Shown piece after piece: positions 42,401 to 43,239 of a DNA stretch of 43,239 bases. The notes beneath the pieces are model-generated. The model was not told the DNA's origin. It worked only from the letters and a program-made list of their open reading frames with translations, and searched no databases. The position numbers and the translations under genes were made by a program. This DNA comes from an uncultured Clostridia bacterium (lineage in GTDB: Bacteria > Bacillota > Clostridia > TANB77 > CAG-508), in NCBI GenBank assembly GCA_944392385.1, contig CALXWL010000007.1:1-43239 (forward strand), given 5' to 3'. The number at the start of each line of letters is the position of its first letter. Within the stretch, counting starts at the first letter, position 1.

Positions 42401-43239
42401 GTGAAAAATTTAATAGGATATGAATGGAAAGATGCTTCAAATGGTGCTACAATAGAAGTTATAAATCCTGCTACACAAGAATTAATTGATACTGTACCTA
42501 ATGTGACAGAAAGTGATGTAGATGAAGCAGTTAAAGCAGCTATAGTAGAACAAAAAAAATGGGAAAAAAGATCTATATATGAAAGAGCAGATATATTATA
42601 TAAATTTGTAGATCTAATAGAAGAAAATAAAGAAAGACTAGCTACTCTTTTATCAAACGAAACTGGAAAGCCAATTAAAGAAGCTAGAGCAGAATTAGCA
42701 AATGTTAGAATTGGCACAAGAGGATTTATTGAAAGAGCAAAACATTTATATGGTGAAAGTATTCCAGCCGGAACAGAAGCAGGGCAAGAAACTACAATGC
42801 AAATTACTAAAAGATATCCAATAGGTGTAATTGCGGCAATCATACCATTTAATTTCCCAAGTGACCTATTTTGTCAAAAAGTACCACCAGCACTAATGAT
42901 GGGAAACAGTATTATTGTAAAGCCATCAAATTACAATCCATTAACATTAATTGAATATGTAAAATTAATGATTGAAGCTGGTGTGCCTGCAGGGTGTATA
43001 CAAGTTTTAACAGGAGATGGACCAACAGCAGGACAAGCATTAGCAAGACATCCAGGAGTTCATTTAGTATCTCTAACAGGAGGTACAGCAGCTGGAATTC
43101 AAACAATGGGAACAGCTTCACAAAATTTAACACATGTTATGCTAGAATTAGGAGGAAATGATGCACTTATATTCCTAGAAGATGGAGATATGGATTTAGC
43201 AGTAAAAGAAACAATTTGGGGAAGATTATATAATGGTGG
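42401..43239 (+). CDS. NAD(P)-dependent aldehyde dehydrogenase, N-terminal part (runs off the window)
   Basis: The GTG at 42401 follows an ideal AAAGGAGG site (42385-42392), and the frame is open to the window end, giving 279 residues. VINPATQELIDTVPNVTESD is the usual start. PIGVIAAIIPFNFPSDLFCQ, IIVKPSNYNPLT, VHLVSLTGGTAAG and MLELGGNDALIF mark the cofactor domain, and the Glu in LELGGND is the general base. The catalytic Cys would lie just beyond the window, so the substrate class cannot be settled. Succinate-semialdehyde, lactaldehyde or non-phosphorylating glyceraldehyde-3-phosphate types are all possible. It may be co-transcribed with the FIST gene. Confidence 0.9.
   Translation, partial: MKNLIGYEWKDASNGATIEVINPATQELIDTVPNVTESDVDEAVKAAIVEQKKWEKRSIYERADILYKFVDLIEENKERLATLLSNETGKPIKEARAELANVRIGTRGFIERAKHLYGESIPAGTEAGQETTMQITKRYPIGVIAAIIPFNFPSDLFCQKVPPALMMGNSIIVKPSNYNPLTLIEYVKLMIEAGVPAGCIQVLTGDGPTAGQALARHPGVHLVSLTGGTAAGIQTMGTASQNLTHVMLELGGNDALIFLEDGDMDLAVKETIWGRLYNG

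Noticed and set aside
1-43239. Long minus-strand ORFs opposite conserved genes (for example in minE, clpX, lepA, adhE)
   Set aside because: They are Leu/Phe/Ser-rich antisense readings of Lys/Glu/Ile-rich genes, without binding sites or recognisable domains.
1-43239. tRNA, rRNA, tmRNA or riboswitch genes
   Set aside because: No cloverleaf ending in CCA, conserved rRNA block, T-box or known aptamer core was noticed by eye. A covariance-model scan was not possible.

Overview
The window looks like chromosomal DNA of a very AT-rich, Gram-positive, endospore-forming Clostridia-type bacterium. The sporulation genes gerW/ytfJ and spoIIP, a class B sortase, FtsW/RodA with MinD/MinE, AdhE, and extended -10 promoters of the form TGnTATAAT all point that way. 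I cannot name a species. Almost every intact gene is on the + strand.

Region 1 (1-1846): end of a sortase B gene, a membrane-anchored protein of unknown role, and a convergent small tandem ribbon-helix-helix regulator with candidate operators. Region 2 (about 1940-7360) is an accessory 'graveyard'. It holds a response-regulator-like gene broken by a frameshift and by an IS21-family element, whose istA and istB genes are fused into one ORF. Next come a RelE/ParE toxin-antitoxin pair, a ParB-like gene behind an attenuator-like leader, an internally deleted serine recombinase, and a chimera of an unknown protein's N-terminus joined to a fragment of larB.

Region 3 (7437-14824): the conserved pair ytfI-like/gerW, minD-minE-rodA, dusB, lepA and rlmB. 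rodA and lepA each carry a one-base frameshift of the same kind (an extra C before GG). Region 4 (14936-18312): a secreted glucosaminidase-like hydrolase with two SH3 domains and a dockerin, followed by a membrane-anchored protein with a cohesin-like domain and cadherin-like beta-sandwiches. This may be a private enzyme-receptor pair. Region 5 (18394-27597): a 179-bp MITE-like element, adhE with a translationally coupled kinase-like gene, an M19 dipeptidase, tig, clpP, clpX, an HD-domain protein and a Cys-rich protein.

Region 6 (27641-28262): a compact cassette of a DUF559-type endonuclease reading frame between roughly 118-bp inverted arms, each carrying two hairpins. Region 7 (28386-40474): rpmF, a large coiled-coil protein of unknown role, spoIIP and prmC, then the translation operon rimP-nusA-rnpM-infB-rbfA-nrnA-truB. 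The last codons of prmC are supplied by a second, inverted copy of the MITE, bounded by a perfect 8-bp target duplication. IF-2 has a long Asn-rich disordered insert. Region 8 (40510-end): a small membrane protein, a FIST-domain sensor behind an 11-bp phased repeat, and the start of an aldehyde dehydrogenase.

The best candidates for new biology are the DUF559 inverted-repeat cassette, the MITE pair that rewrote the PrmC tail, and the dockerin/cohesin-like pair. All family assignments rest on reading motifs by eye. No database search or structure prediction was run.
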